Positions 37,205 to 49,530 of a DNA stretch of 64,000 nucleotides are shown here, in pieces (positions within the stretch are counted from its first letter, which is position 1; every line of letters starts with the position of its first letter). Origin of the DNA: Sphagnum magellanicum. Lineage: Eukaryota; Streptophyta; Sphagnopsida; Sphagnales; Sphagnaceae. The position numbers were made by a program, and so were the translations under genes. Under the pieces are notes generated by a model. It saw only the letters and a program-made list of their open reading frames with translations, was not told where the DNA came from and ran no database searches. Where the stretch lies: positions 372,001 to 436,000 of the forward strand of contig CM038924.1 in the NCBI GenBank assembly GCA_021904315.1. The letters run 5' to 3'.

Positions 37205-40200
37205 TAAACAGATGATGGACAAAGTTGATTAGGTATGGTGCACCATTGATGAAAAAGGTTGTTGACAAGTACTTTGGCGTGCATGATATGTATCTAAAAG
37301 TTGAATTTGGAATATGGTCCTTCATTTCAAAAATAATTGCTTGGGCAATAAGGTTGCTGAACCAGCCTGATACATTCATTGAATTCCATTTGATCAAGAA
37401 TGGAAACTAGGACTTATTGAAGAAGATGCCCATCCACGATCTAAAGGTATGGGCTCATGACTTACACATGGTCGTTGTCATTCTAGAGGACCCACGGAAA
37501 AAACAATTATTGGGTTTCGTCTACTCAATAAACCAAATTAGGATGAGTTTGCCCTGATGTTACTCAAGGTTTTTTTGTGAAAAACATGAAAAACAAAACA
37601 TTGCACGACATAATCATTAAATGGAATGAGTTTGTTGAGCTCCTCAAAATTGAACTGGATGAATCGCAAAAGGAATTTCAAAGGGGTTCAAACCACACAG
37701 TCACAAACTTGAAAGTATTTAGTGGTCATCACCCAATAAAAAAACAAAAAAGGAGAAAACAAAAGTTGAGAAGAAAGAGAGGATTCTAAAAAAATTAGTT
37801 GTTGGGAAAGAAGATAAAAGATTCAAAGTGTCGACTTGTCGACAACACCTTGGGCAATGAGTTTCTGGGTTGCTTTCCATTTGGAAATGAACCTCTTCTA
37901 GGTGTTTCCATTGATGTTCATTGTTTCAAGAGAGCACCTCCCAACATTGTATATCATCCATTCTTAGATATCCACAAGGATGAGATTTTTTTAAAAATCA
38001 CACAATATAATATGTTTGACACCAAAGTGCCCATTTTTGCAATCCTTAAGGACCCGCATAATGTCAACCATATCACTCCTCATAAGTTGAAGAAGTGGGA
38101 GGATATTTAGGACAATCAGTTTCTGATTATTGGCAGGTAACACACAATTATTGTTGTAAAGGTGCGTCTAATTCCATCCCTAATTCCTTGTATTTCTTGT
38201 TTCATGGTGTGTAATGAAAATTCCAAAATAATAACTTGAAAGCAAAATTTCATTTTTTGATTTAAGAGGAACATGTACACAACCCCAATACAAAGCCCTA
38301 AGTTCGAAAGATCTATAGCAAGTTCCAAATTATTGTAATATGGGACACAAACTTCGCGAAAATTTACAAGCTCTCCAAAATATTAAACAATAAAGATTGT
38401 GACCTTAGCACAAAGCTTTCATACAAGGAAAATCTTGCACATGCACGAAGGATATGGGACACATACCAAAGGCCTAGTTTGAATTTTGATGCATCTCTTC
38501 AACATACTGAAAAATACAAGGTATCAAAACTAGACAATTAATTTCCATACAAAGTTATGTTATTGTATTTTGTCAATCATATCTTAAAGCTTTGTTATGG
38601 TTATGAAATGTGTTGCAAAAATTTGAAGAAATAGTCAAGCCTATTTTGAATGTTGAATCAACAAAGGAGTGCATGAATATCCTTCTATTGATAGATGCAA
38701 TCTTCCAATTGTGGTAGAATGTCCTCTTTGAATGGGAAAAGTGCAACATCCTTGATGGATCTAGAGACGTGTAGCACGTATGCCAAAATTGATTGGAAAA
38801 TTTGCTTTTGGTTACTTGATGAACCTCAAGGAAAAACAATTTGAAAAGCCAGTTAGGGGGCTCCTTTCAAAAGCAATAACACTGAAAAAACATCCAACAA
38901 AAGGAGGGAGGCTTAACCTAAAATCCATGTACAAGTTCACAAGGTTACTTAAATAGAAGGTTATGATCCAAAATGAAATTATCATTCATTTTGGACACCT
39001 AAAGCCAACCACCAATAATTAGAAGCCATATTCGAACAACAAATGGCATGCATTGAAGGACAAGCACAAGCTTAACAAGATGTTTTCAAGTTTGGATTCG
39101 AAGCTAAATGATGATTTCTACTCAAAAAAAGTTGAGGCTCAACCCCTCAGACGAGGCTCCACCTACAAGATTTAAGTAGGTTCTGGAGAAATGGATCCAA
39201 AGTGGAAGTTCGAAGAACAATGTAGCAAAGGCAATTCTCTTGGACATTCATTACAAGTATGATAGAGTTGAGAACATGGAAGGTCTATTGGATGTTATCG
39301 ACAAGGAATCTTGTGCATCATTTTTGATGGACAACACAATAAGGACCATTGTTGTCATTTATACAACTCACAACACCAAAAACATTCTAATAGTTTGGAA
39401 GAACCCTGATTAGGGATCCTTTCTCTTAAGGTTCTTGAACACAAGGGCCATATTCAAAGTTGCCTACATTTGTGACTGTGAGTCCTTCAAGAACCCATTG
39501 ACTATTGTTTACAAATCGACTTTTGTTACACAAATTTGATTTGAGTTTGGGTAGTACATGGCAAGACCAGTAGAGGTTCTAAATTCCTCGATGACATAAC
39601 TTAACGTTCCTGTGCTCATGTTTGCTTATTTGTTCCCTTGTAAAATTGGAACAAATGTGTGTGTCGAAATTTTGGGAAACAAGAAATTGTTGGCACTAGT
39701 GGAATGCCCATATTTCTTTTTTCCAAAAAATCAACAACTATATTGACAAGAGGTTTTTATAAAAGCTAGTTTTCAAATCCTTTAGCTAGTAATATTGAAC
39801 GAGATGGTTGTCTGAATATCTTCAGCGAAGGAGTTCTCACGTATGTTAGTAATATCAAGTGAAATGGTTGTTTGAATATCTTTAGCGGAGGAGTTCTCAC
39901 GTATGTTAGTAATATCAAGCGAGATGGTTGTCTAAATATCTTTAGTGGAGGAGTTCTCACGTATGTTTGTCTAGTATGTCCGACGCATGGATCTTGACTT
40001 TATTCTTGAAATATTTTGTTTGTAGAAATTCATTCCATTAGTAGGATTATTTTTCTGATATGATGTTTCTTCCTCAAGAGAATAAATGTAAAGTGTTGGA
40101 AATCGTTCTTCACGACCTGGAAAGAAACCAATGCAAGATGATGGCATTGATATGTTTTCGCATGCTTACAGGTGTCACGATGAGGAACATGAAAATGCAA

Positions 40201-40680
40201 CCACCAAAGCCTATGTTAATGCTTACCCAAGGAGCACAAAAATCTAATGCGGAAGAGGAAGAAGAGCGAAAAGTCCTCGTCCCTACCAAGTAAAGTGGAG
40301 TTAATTTGTCCTAGATGTTGGACAACCCAAGCCCACTAAAGGTGGACAAAAAGAAAATTGGTTATGTCACAAGGGGACGCAATAAGATAAAGGCATCTAG
40401 AGGTAAGACCTAGGTTTCGGAAAAAAAGTTGTTCTCAAGGGATAAATCCAAAAAGTGTTGATGTTCAAGCTACAAGAGAATGAGAGGCTAGTGAGGAACT
40501 TATTGACCATGAATAAAAGGTCCTCCAAAAGACGAAGATGTGCTTACATCAATCAACATGTCCATTGTCAATACATCAATAACTTCCTCATTTGGGCCAA
40601 ATGTGTGGCTTTAGATGGGGACAATAACAAAAAAGTTGGTGAGGAATTGTAATTCATCGACCTCCCCATAGTTCCTTTGA
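37205..40680 (+). pseudogene. Unidentified decayed coding block
   Basis: A run of plus-strand open segments in changing frames, among them 37225-37410, 37577-37789, 37799-38110 (LGNEFLGCFPFGNEPLLGVS and FDTKVPIFAILKDPHNVNHI) and 40060-40293. The composition looks protein-derived (mixed hydrophobic and charged residues, long gaps between stops), but I recognise no family. It lies between palindrome arrays 2 and 3 and could be the coding part of the same unit. It may be a transposon or a captured gene; no function is proposed. Confidence 0.4.
39787..39966. repeat. 60-bp tandem repeat, three copies
   Basis: 39787-39846, 39847-39906 and 39907-39966 are near-identical units containing gagatggttgtctgaatatc, tttagcg and gaggagttctcacgtatg. 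They are recent duplications inside the decayed coding block. Confidence 0.95.
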
Positions 40681-40919
40681 GATTGTATAGTTTTGTATGT
40701 TGAGTATAGGATCTAATAGAGAAAACAAGTGACTAATTAAACTCAATAACTTGTACTAATTTTGATGCCTTATTTCCCTTAATCATTTTATCATTTTTAA
40801 ACTTGTAGGATAGTTTTTTTGAAATGTTTGGTTTATTTATAGGATACCTTTGTTTATATTAGTTTTAGGGCATTTAATTTGACTATCGCGTTGAAGCCCT
40901 TAAGCGTGTGTTTGGGCAT

Positions 40920-41345
40920 TTTTCACTTCGCAGTCACATGAAAAGATTTTGTGCATTGATCACCTGGTGATCGCCAAGGGATTGTTTTTCCATTAATAGC
41001 CTAGTAGCCACTAGGTGATTGTTTTTCCATTGATCACTTGGCGACCACCAAGCGATGGTTGTCCATTGATCGTTTGGTGATTGCTAACGATCATTTCTCT
41101 ATCAATAGCCTATTGGGCGCTAAGTGATTATTTGTTTGTTGATTGCCTAATGATTGGTTGTCCCTCAGTCATTTAGTGGCCACAAGGCAATTGTTTATTT
41201 GTTAATTGCTTAATGGCCGCTAGGCAATTAGTTGTCCTTCAACCACCTAGCGGCCACCAGGTGACTAGTTATCCCCCGATTTCTTGGCAGCCTTTTAGCA
41301 ATTAGGATTTTTATAATCGCTTAGCAATTATTAGGAGATCGTGAT
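40920..41345. repeat. Tandem array 3 of the GGCC palindrome, 36-40 bp unit
   Basis: About 10 units with the palindrome (gcctagtagccactaggtga, cttggcgaccaccaag, cacctagcggccaccaggtg, ttaatggccgctaggcaa) joined by short linkers such as ttgtttttccattgatc. The linker is unlike those of arrays 1 and 2. Confidence 0.9.
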
Positions 41346-42080
41346 TTGATTGTGCATTTGTACAACATTTTCTTATTGACGCCAAATATTGTTTTTTATA
41401 TTATTGTTTTTTCAACGATCACCTAGGTGCGCTAGATATTTGTTATTGAAATTATGAGTTTGTTGAGTTTAATAATGTTTTAAATTCTATTATTAATACA
41501 TCCTTTTTATTCTTGGGCACAAATTTGTGCTTCACATGTGGAGAGGGTGTCAATTTCCTCTTTCAAGAATTTGGGTAGAAAGATAATACAATCCAAGGTG
41601 GGTTCCTATCTTCTGTGGATTCTTTCCTTTACAATTAATATGATGGAAATGTAGATTGAACCATTAACTAATGTACATTTTGTATATACTTACAATTCAT
41701 GTTTTCATGGAATTAGTTAATGTTCGCTCTACTGAACTTGGTGTTGAAGATGCAACATCAAATGATGTAGAACGAGGATATTATTATCTTGGATTGGTGG
41801 ACCATTCAAAGTTGAGGACACAATTAATGACAACTAGTGGTGTGGAAGTTGTGCATGATGTGGGCTCTCTTTTGCTTTATCCAGTTACGAAGCTTGGCAT
41901 TTTGCAAGAAAGTTTAATTTCAATGACTTTCAGTTTTGCTAATTATAGTTGTTAAGAAATCACAAGCACTTATGGTTTTGCTGATGAAGCTCCACATTAG
42001 AGCTTCTTTTGCAAAAGATTCCAAAGATTTTGAATTGGGTGAATGTCAATTACTAAGATGACACAACCACTTCAAGTTTT
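41346..42080. other. Spacer with one unrecognised 94-codon frame
   Basis: A plus-strand frame at 41671-41955 matches no motif I know. It may be the leading part of the decayed FCP1-like gene that follows, since it is on the same strand and directly upstream. Confidence 0.3.
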
Positions 42081-42089
42081 CCCAAGGGT

Positions 42090-42770
42090 GATGTACAAGA
42101 AATGATGAGTTATGGGTTTCCTGCACATACCCTATAGGAAAAACGTCCTTCATTGGAGGTGAATGACTATCATTTGATTTTAGACCTAAATGGTGTTCTT
42201 GTTGTTATGGGTGAAGGTCAAACTAAAATTTGCTTGATAGTTTTGAAGCCTAACCTCAAGGAATTCCTATCCACTTGTGTAAAATTTTTTATGGTGTAGA
42301 TATGGTTTAATTTCGGTAATGAAGAGAAACTTTTAGAGGCAGTTGGAAATTATTGCCAAGAAAATTGGTGTTCGCCTTCCATTTTCTAGGATAGTGGACC
42401 AGTCGTTCTGCTTAAAAAATGATCATTTCTTGCCTGAAAAGTTGGACAAGCCAGTTTTCCATAAAAACCTTTTCGATTTTTTGTTCAAATTTTTAATACG
42501 ATGTTTGAGAATACCTTGTTTATAGACGATACACCTCACAAGAGTTTATTTAATCCTATTTTTTGTGCCATCTTATTTTAGATATTCTACGAGTCGCACA
42601 ACAATGTTAATTACTTGCTCCAAATTGTTTTTCCTTACTTGGAATCTATGCATTCATCCAAAATGTGGGTTTATAAATTTGTAGAATTGAATCCTTTTGG
42701 TAACATTATAAATGTGTTTCCTAATGACCTTCAATATGCAAAATTGATTATTCCTTGATTTACAGAATGT
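42090..42770 (+). pseudogene. Decayed FCP1/HAD-phosphatase-like gene, copy 1
   Basis: Plus-strand translation in changing frames gives DYHLILDLNGVLVVMGEG (about 42165-42215), LKPNLKEFLSTCVK (about 42247-42290), ENTLFIDDTPHKSLFNP (about 42507-42560) and VYKFVELNPFG (about 42665-42700). Plant FCP1-homology proteins show the same order: (V/I)LDLNGLL, RP...FL, LLLDDSPYK(A/S)L.NP and a late NPFG. In HAD phosphatases motif I is DxDx. Here the second Asp is Asn, as in some plant relatives, so activity would be doubtful even if the frame were intact. Frame changes show it is broken. Confidence 0.6.
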
Positions 42771-43300
42771 GATGAAATGTTTTGTAACAAAATAAAATCA
42801 AGATCTCTAAATTTTAAAAAATGAACTATTTAATTTATTTATTATGAAATCAATATGGATGGATGGTTTATTAACTTGAATTGTAATGGGAGCATGTTTT
42901 ACTTTTATTAGTTGTTTTCTTCCCTAACATACTAAAGTCCAATGTAAGGGTTGTTCCACATAACTTTTTGTCTTTCAAGCACCATTGGTGTTGATTTGAT
43001 AATTGGGCATTTTGCAAACATATTGTTAAGCTTTCATAAATTATTCTAAAATTTCATTGCAAATGGCTTGGTGGCCACCAAGCGCCTCATGCACATAGTT
43101 TGGTAGTTCCCTTGTATTTCAATGACTTTTTTTAATATCGTTTTTTTAATCTATTGTTAATTCACCTATTGTCGCTCAATGCTTTCTTGCATACTATTAT
43201 TGATATATTTAAAATAGAAAAATATTTATTGTAAGCACATGGACATTTCACTTTCAATTTATTATTATAATTTTGATAACACATTTTTTTTCCCACATGT
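42771..43300. other. AT-rich spacer
   Basis: No gene. One isolated palindrome core (cttggtggccaccaagcg) occurs at about 43068-43086. Confidence 0.5.
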
Positions 43301-44230
43301 TTTAACACACTCCCAACCTCCTTAAGAGACTCAAATGTGAGTCTAAGATCAAAACAACGGAAGAATAGGAAGTTGGGGCACGCTCCTTAGCTCGCAACAC
43401 TTCGAAGGTAAAGGGGTGTGCTAAAGCTCCGGGATGGGACTAGCTAGGACGATTAACAAGCACTTTAATCACTCACACGGACCTGCACAAACCAAACAAG
43501 TTGTTTAATGCATAGCTGGAGCACTTTTAGTGCTAGGATGAGCCACGGGCAAACTTAAACTCATAAGATTCACCGTGGCTCGGACTTGAAGGAAACCACC
43601 ACCTTCCCCCTTATAGTATATTCTATGCCTCTCCACGAGGCCCACATTCAAATGGCATTTTGTTTCGAGACTCCCAAATGGGAGTTTGGAAATTCCCAAA
43701 GTTGGGACTCCCGCGATTTTGGGCCCCATAACTTTGTGTACAGACCTCTAATTGAGACGAGGTCTAAAGCAAAGTTATAGTCCTCGTTGATAGCTTTCCA
43801 AGATATGTCGCACACCACCTGCACGCAAGGAAATCAGGTCGATTCCTGACTTTCAGTGGTCGGGAGTCAAACTGCCAATTTGACTCTCAACCTTTCTTTT
43901 GGCCATAACTTGTGTTTCAGATGTTCCAAATGGGTCATACGAACCCAATTTAGATATTTACGTTTCAATAGCTTTCTAATGATATAAAAAACTCCTCAAT
44001 CTAATGGGTTTTGACCCCTATAATCGCCCTCTGAAGATTTAGAAGTCCATTGGGACTCCAACTTCCAAAATGGGAATTCACTTGGGAGTGTGAGGGTTCA
44101 CTCCCTCACACTCTTTGCACTCCCGGGAGCATGAAATGTGACCCCCGGGCTTCCCTCTTGGCCCGCAACCTTGCAAGCCCTTTCCTTGGTCGCAAGCCCA
44201 AGGCTAGGGTTATGACATGTTTAATTCATT
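43300..44230. mobile_element. GC-richer LTR-like block (fossil)
   Basis: About 0.9 kb of distinctly higher G+C than its surroundings. It contains the phrases ggccataacttgtgtttcag and ggccccataactttgtgtac and a nearby aatagctttctaatgatat, wording often met in plant LTRs. It probably starts near tgttttaacacactcccaac. No second copy, primer-binding site or internal domain was found, so at most it is a solo or fragmentary LTR of old age; other repeat types are possible. Confidence 0.35.
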
Positions 44231-44285
44231 TTGTTGATTGATTTTGTTATTGTTTTAGTCCAATGTTTCATCCAAGCCAACTACA

Positions 44286-44990
44286 ATGGTCAAAGGCAAT
44301 TCAATGCGTTCACGTTTACGTTTGTTGTCTCTTGAGCTTAAAAAATTGTTGGTTTTGAGTGTCAATGGTGTGTTGTGTTATTTCCCACCTTTGATTGTTT
44401 TGCAAGGGAATGTTAGAGTGTTTGGAAAAAATGTTGAAAAGACCAAAGTGGAAATCAAAGCTGGAGTGGAAATTTTTCTTAGTAAGGCATTTCAAAAGTT
44501 TCACATCACAATTTAGTCTTGTATGAAACTTGAGAATGTATTAGAAGTTCTCCCCCTGTTCATGCCTAAAAGTTTTTTAGATCAGTTTGTTTTCATTTGG
44601 GGATGTGAACAATGTTCCAAAACGTTTGGTGAAATTTCACCCAAGTCCCATTATTACGTAAAGGATTTAAAACATGTGTATTCTGCTTGTGGTGGGAAAG
44701 ATTATGGAAAGGAGGATCAAACATTGCTAATTGACAATGAACCCAACAAGGTGTTTTGGAATCCAAAATGGATTGGTCTTTTTCTTGAATCATTCAAGGG
44801 ACAGATGTTGTCAAATAATAAAGTGCAATGGTTGGATTTGCCATCCCATTTGTGGCCACCCTTGGTTGGATTACCATTGGCCAAAACAATTTGAATTCAT
44901 TATGATTTTATGGTCAAGTATTTTAAGCCTCGTTTAAATTCATCATCGAAAAATTATTCTTGCTTCCTCTAGTATATGTATATTGATAAT
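44286..44990 (+). pseudogene. Decayed FCP1/HAD-phosphatase-like gene, copy 2
   Basis: Starts MVKGNSMRSRLRLLSLELKK and runs on with LLVLSVNGVLCYFP (motif I region, about 44345-44390), VEIKAGVEIFLSKAFQKF, SCMKLENVLEVLP, YVKDLKHVY and TLLIDNEPNKVFWNPKW (motif III/IV region, about 44720-44770), then HLWPPLVGLPLAKTI. The layout matches FCP1-homology (SCP/TIM50-type) HAD domains. The first catalytic Asp of motif I is replaced by Ser (LSVNG for LDxDG) and the second by Asn, so it would be a pseudophosphatase. An in-frame TAG at 44514-44516 also interrupts the frame. It diverges strongly from copy 1, so the two are relatives rather than a fresh duplication. Confidence 0.6.
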
Positions 44991-45419
44991 GTTGACGTTC
45001 ATAATAAATAACCCTCTTTAGGTATATAATCTGAATCATTCCATTTTCATTTTTTTTCCTTGCATTTATTATTATTTCTATATATAATTGTTATATGTTT
45101 TAATATGCAGTTTTTTTTGGTTTTGACTTTTGTGTGTAGGTGGTTTGGATCATTGTTCACATAGTACGTGACATTTTATGTAGCTATGAAAGGGAGGAAA
45201 TAATGTTTGCCAATGAGTTTTTATTTCAAAATGGTATCAATATTGTTGCATATTTGAATATGGGAAATCGCAAAACTTCTAACACTAGGAGGATTTCACA
45301 TTGTGTTTAAAATTATCCACAAATTTAAAATGCCCTTTAAGGTTATTTATACAAAGATTTTTTAAATATTGGATATTATGTTTCAAGATTCCTAAAGAAA
45401 TTAGGACATGTGTTTTGAC

Positions 45420-45975
45420 AACCTGGTGGCCACATGGTAGTTCAATTAGTTTCAAATTATCCTTCAAATTTAAAAAAAATTTTAGGGTCTTTTTCATTTT
45501 TTTAATAGTTTATTTTTTGTTGTCAAAACTTTTGGACAAATCAATATAATTACAATTTTGACAACCTAGTCGCCACCATGTCTAATTTATATCTAAAACA
45601 TTTAATGAAGGTTGTTCAATTACGTAATATACTACATGAATTGCTAACTTTCGCAACTTTTTCCCTTTTACATGTTATGTAAATTTCTGAATTTTTTAAT
45701 TGTTACAACTTCTTTTCATCTTGTGCTAAGCCTAGTGGCCACCATGCTTCAAAGTTCATATTAGATTTTTTAATATTGAATATAATGTTTGTTTGATCTA
45801 TGAAAATTGTATTTCACTAATTCATCATTCAAATTTTTTTTGTTTTTTTTAAACAACCTGCCATGGTGTCCTCAAGGTTAAATTTTGTATAACTTGGAAT
45901 GTAACTTGTAATTTTTCAAATTTAGTTTTTTCTTGTGGTTAGCAAACCTTGTCCTGGTGGCCACCACGTCATTTA
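45420..45975. repeat. Spaced single copies of the GGCC palindrome core
   Basis: Cores near 45422 (acctggtggccacatgg), 45563 (acctagtcgccaccatg), 45729 (gcctagtggccaccatgc), 45860 (ctgccatggtgtcctcaagg) and 45954 (cctggtggccaccacg), about 95-165 bp apart in otherwise AT-rich sequence. Confidence 0.6.
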
Positions 45976-48440
45976 CAATTGAAAGATTCAAATATTTAAC
46001 ATAAAAATTTGTGTGTTGGCATTTTCGAACTTTTGTAAAGTCCTAAATTAATTAAATATGTGTTTTCACATACATTAGGTTCATTGTGCATAACTACAAA
46101 GCATCCAAGTTTGGGTCTTTTGTCAAAATTGAGCAATTTGTTGTAGGTTTAGTGATTATTGTCAACGATGAAACATCCAAAAGTGATGGAAGTGATGAAA
46201 CAAGTCAAAATCATCAGCACAATTTTTTTAGTTCTTTAGATCTTTGCAACTTTAAGTACTCATGGGATTTAAGGTTTCCAAATTCATTTAATTGAATTTG
46301 GAAAAATGCAAGGTCACTTTAATCTTCCTATTTTTTTTCAATGTAGTTGCTACCATGCTAATAATGGCTTTCATTTGTGCTTTCAATGCACATTCTTTTT
46401 TGCTTTTGATTTTTTTGATCTTCCTTGGCTATTCATGAACCTTATGGTTGTTTCAAAACTTTGAACTTGCCACCAAATTCCACATTTGCATTAACCTCTT
46501 ATATTTTTATAACTTTTTCCATGTTCTCAACTAAATTCATTTACTCAACATGAACTTTCCTCTTCATGGGGTCAATTGAATCCTACTTTCCTTTCTAGTT
46601 TTTGCCCACCTAGGAATGTCTTTAAAAATCAACTAGTAATGTACGAAAATGAACAAACCATGTTTTGAATGTTTTGCTTTGAAAAGCTCTAGAGCGTTTT
46701 GGAGTGTATTTTTCAAAAACTCATCATTTTTATTGAAAATAGTCATTACTTGATAATTGCCACAAAATTTTGTCACATCATGTTTGATTACTCCCCATTT
46801 GATCTCCAAGCTTCTAGCTAGACATTGTGCTCAACACATAGGTTAATTGTTGTTGTAGTGTGTATCGATCCTCTCCCAGAAAGCTTGATTCTTTTGCCCA
46901 TTTTTTATGATAGTATCTTATGATAAATGAAACATTGACTAACATAGTTGTTTTTTTTCATCTACCACAAATTTGTTTTCCTTTTTTTTGGCTTTCTTCC
47001 ACATCATGCCAACATTGGGTTTTTGTGTGTCCATGAAAACTTACAACAAACACATGAAACACACTGTTGGCATGGTCGATGTTGATTAATTACATTTATG
47101 GAACCTTTTGATGAGCTCAATATCCTCCACCAAATTATGAAGCCCAGTTCAAAATCAACCAATCCCAACAACTTATTTGTTGTCATCAATGATTGTTACC
47201 TAGGGGTTAATAAAACTGCCATTTTTTTCCAGCAGTAGTGTAATGCCATTTTAGAATGATATACAAGCATTGTTGGAAATGCTTTTAGGTTGGACCATGT
47301 TTACATGCTATTTAATTTTCAATAACACGCACCAAATTCTATGCAAAGATAAATGAGGAAATGGTTGGTTAAATGAAAAAAATAGAAACCAAATAATCAA
47401 GTTGGAACATAGTGATATTGAAGAGCAACTCCACACTTGAAACTACAAAGTGCAACACACATGTTTTTTTGGGTGAAATTTAGACTTGGTGTCAAAATAA
47501 TTTGTTAATCATACTTTTATTTAAACAATCATTACATGTTAATATATTATAAGTGTTATAAAACCACAAATCTAACCACATATTTGATATTCATATATAT
47601 TTTACAACATCAAAGATTTGATTTTTATAAATATTAATTAACTATGAATCTAACCACAAATTTGATTTTTATGAGTGTTACAAAACCATAGATCTGACCT
47701 TTTTAAATGTTTAATTATTTGTACTTTATAAATATTAATAAATAAATTTGATCACAAATTAAAAATGCAGAAATATTTTAAATATTTTTTTATATGTGTT
47801 AAGTTAGAATTTAATAAATATTAAGTAACTAGTTATTGATTAGTATATGAGTTCTTATTTAGTTAAGTTTGAATTAGTGTTAGGTAACTATATTAATTAT
47901 TAATAAGAATCACTTAGCTTATATAAAGGGGTGAATTTGAACCTTTTTATATTCTTGTTCATTCGCAATAACATTCATAGAGTTGTTTTGTTATCTTTTG
48001 AATTTGAATTTTTATATTGTCTTTAATTTGAACATGCATGCATAAGAATAACGAGATTCTTGTGTATAGGTGTTATAGAAGTGTATATTTTGTCTATGAA
48101 CACAATTGTCAACTAAATAAAAACTTGAAGAGATGCCACATCAACATCTATATCAGCTCAAAAGGAGTTTGTGTAACCAACAAGTTAGCACATTTCATGT
48201 AAAGCCTCATCTATCACACAACTTTTTTTTGTCCACATGTCACAAACTGAACATAACCAACCTCACAATTGTTTTTGAGCCTTGATCGCATGTAAGGTAA
48301 AGCATGTCACCTAAGAAATTTATATTATTGTCATTCATTCTAATTAGACATTGGTCTCTTGCAGTAGTCATGGACTCAAAGCTTTATAGATTCGGAATTT
48401 TTTTCAATTATGCAATTTTTGATTATTCATCTTTTGTGAA
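45976..48440. other. AT-rich region; possible LTR remnant at about 47540-48115
   Basis: No gene recognised. Around 47915 the sequence agcttatataaaggggtg resembles the TATA region of plant LTRs, and upstream there are degenerate repeats of tctaaccacaaatttgattt. No paired LTR or coding domain is visible, so this is only a possible fossil. Confidence 0.3.
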
Positions 48441-49059
48441 ACATATCTTCATCTAAATCCTAAAGAAAGGTGATTATGAGTAGACTATCAAACTTCTGGA
48501 ACCTGTAAGCACAAGTCAATTGTACCTTGAATCTGCAAAGGCCACCTCTCCCTCCTGCAAAACAGTACAGAAAGATTGGGAGACCCGTTTATCTTGTGAT
48601 GATTGAGCCTTGAATTTCTTAGTTTATTATTTTGGCTCAAACTCACAGAAAATACCTCATTTTACCAACTGGGATTGTTGCAATTTTAGCCAAGCCAAAG
48701 ACTACATATGACATGTTGAAAGACACACAAAGCAAGAGATAAAGCATTGCAAATTCAGCATATATATGGCTCTTTGCTACTTGCAACACTCATCACATGC
48801 AAAATTCAATTTAAAGATCATGGTGTATTGATCTGCAGCATTTGGACAAAGAAATTTATGCTCCATTCACCAAATTTGGTCTCATTATGGCTCTCACATG
48901 GGCTGAAAAATGCTTAAGCATTATGTTTCTGAGTGGAGATTTGTCCAAAAAGAAGGAAATATTACAGTGTGTCACACAAAACTTGAAGAGCTCGTATCAC
49001 ACAATGAAATTCCAGCAGCACATGTGAGTCAGTCACACAGTACTGAGTATTGCCTTTCA

Positions 49060-49530
49060 TGAAAGGAGGCAACCAAGAACATTGATGAAGGTCATGACAT
49101 CAATTAGTGCACAACAGAAAGCAGATGGTAGGACTGAAGAGATGGAGACCAATTTGCATCAAATGGAAACAGATATCCAGGGGTTAATGCAAAACCCCCA
49201 GATGACTAAGTACCTCCAAAGACAACCAGCAAGACAAAAGAGAGATATGACATCAATTGATGTGCACAGAAAGCAGATTGTAGGACTGAAGAGAGAGAGA
49301 TCATATGCATGGAAACAAAAATTTGGGGATTGATTTGAAAACTCCAGATGACTAAGAGTCTCTCATGAAGGAAGACGACCAGAACACGAAAAGAGACCTA
49401 CATCAATTAGTGCACACAGAAAGCAGATGGTAGAACTGAAGAGAGATTGAGATTGTATGCATCAAATGGAGACAGACATTCGTGGATTGATGCAAAAACC
49501 CCAGATGGAGACCTCAGACCAATCTGCACA
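49060..49530 (-). repeat. Three tandem copies (about 150 bp) of the F-box gene 3' end
   Basis: Units begin near 49096, 49249 and 49399 (gacatcaattagtgcac..agaaagcagatggtag). Copy C overlaps the true stop of the F-box gene. On the minus strand copy C encodes the gene's own ending IWGFCINPRMSVSI plus stop. Copy A encodes IWGFCINPWISVSI plus stop. Copy B is more decayed (IWSFQINPQIFVSM). The gene's last codons and 3' flank have therefore been triplicated downstream of the gene. Confidence 0.88.
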
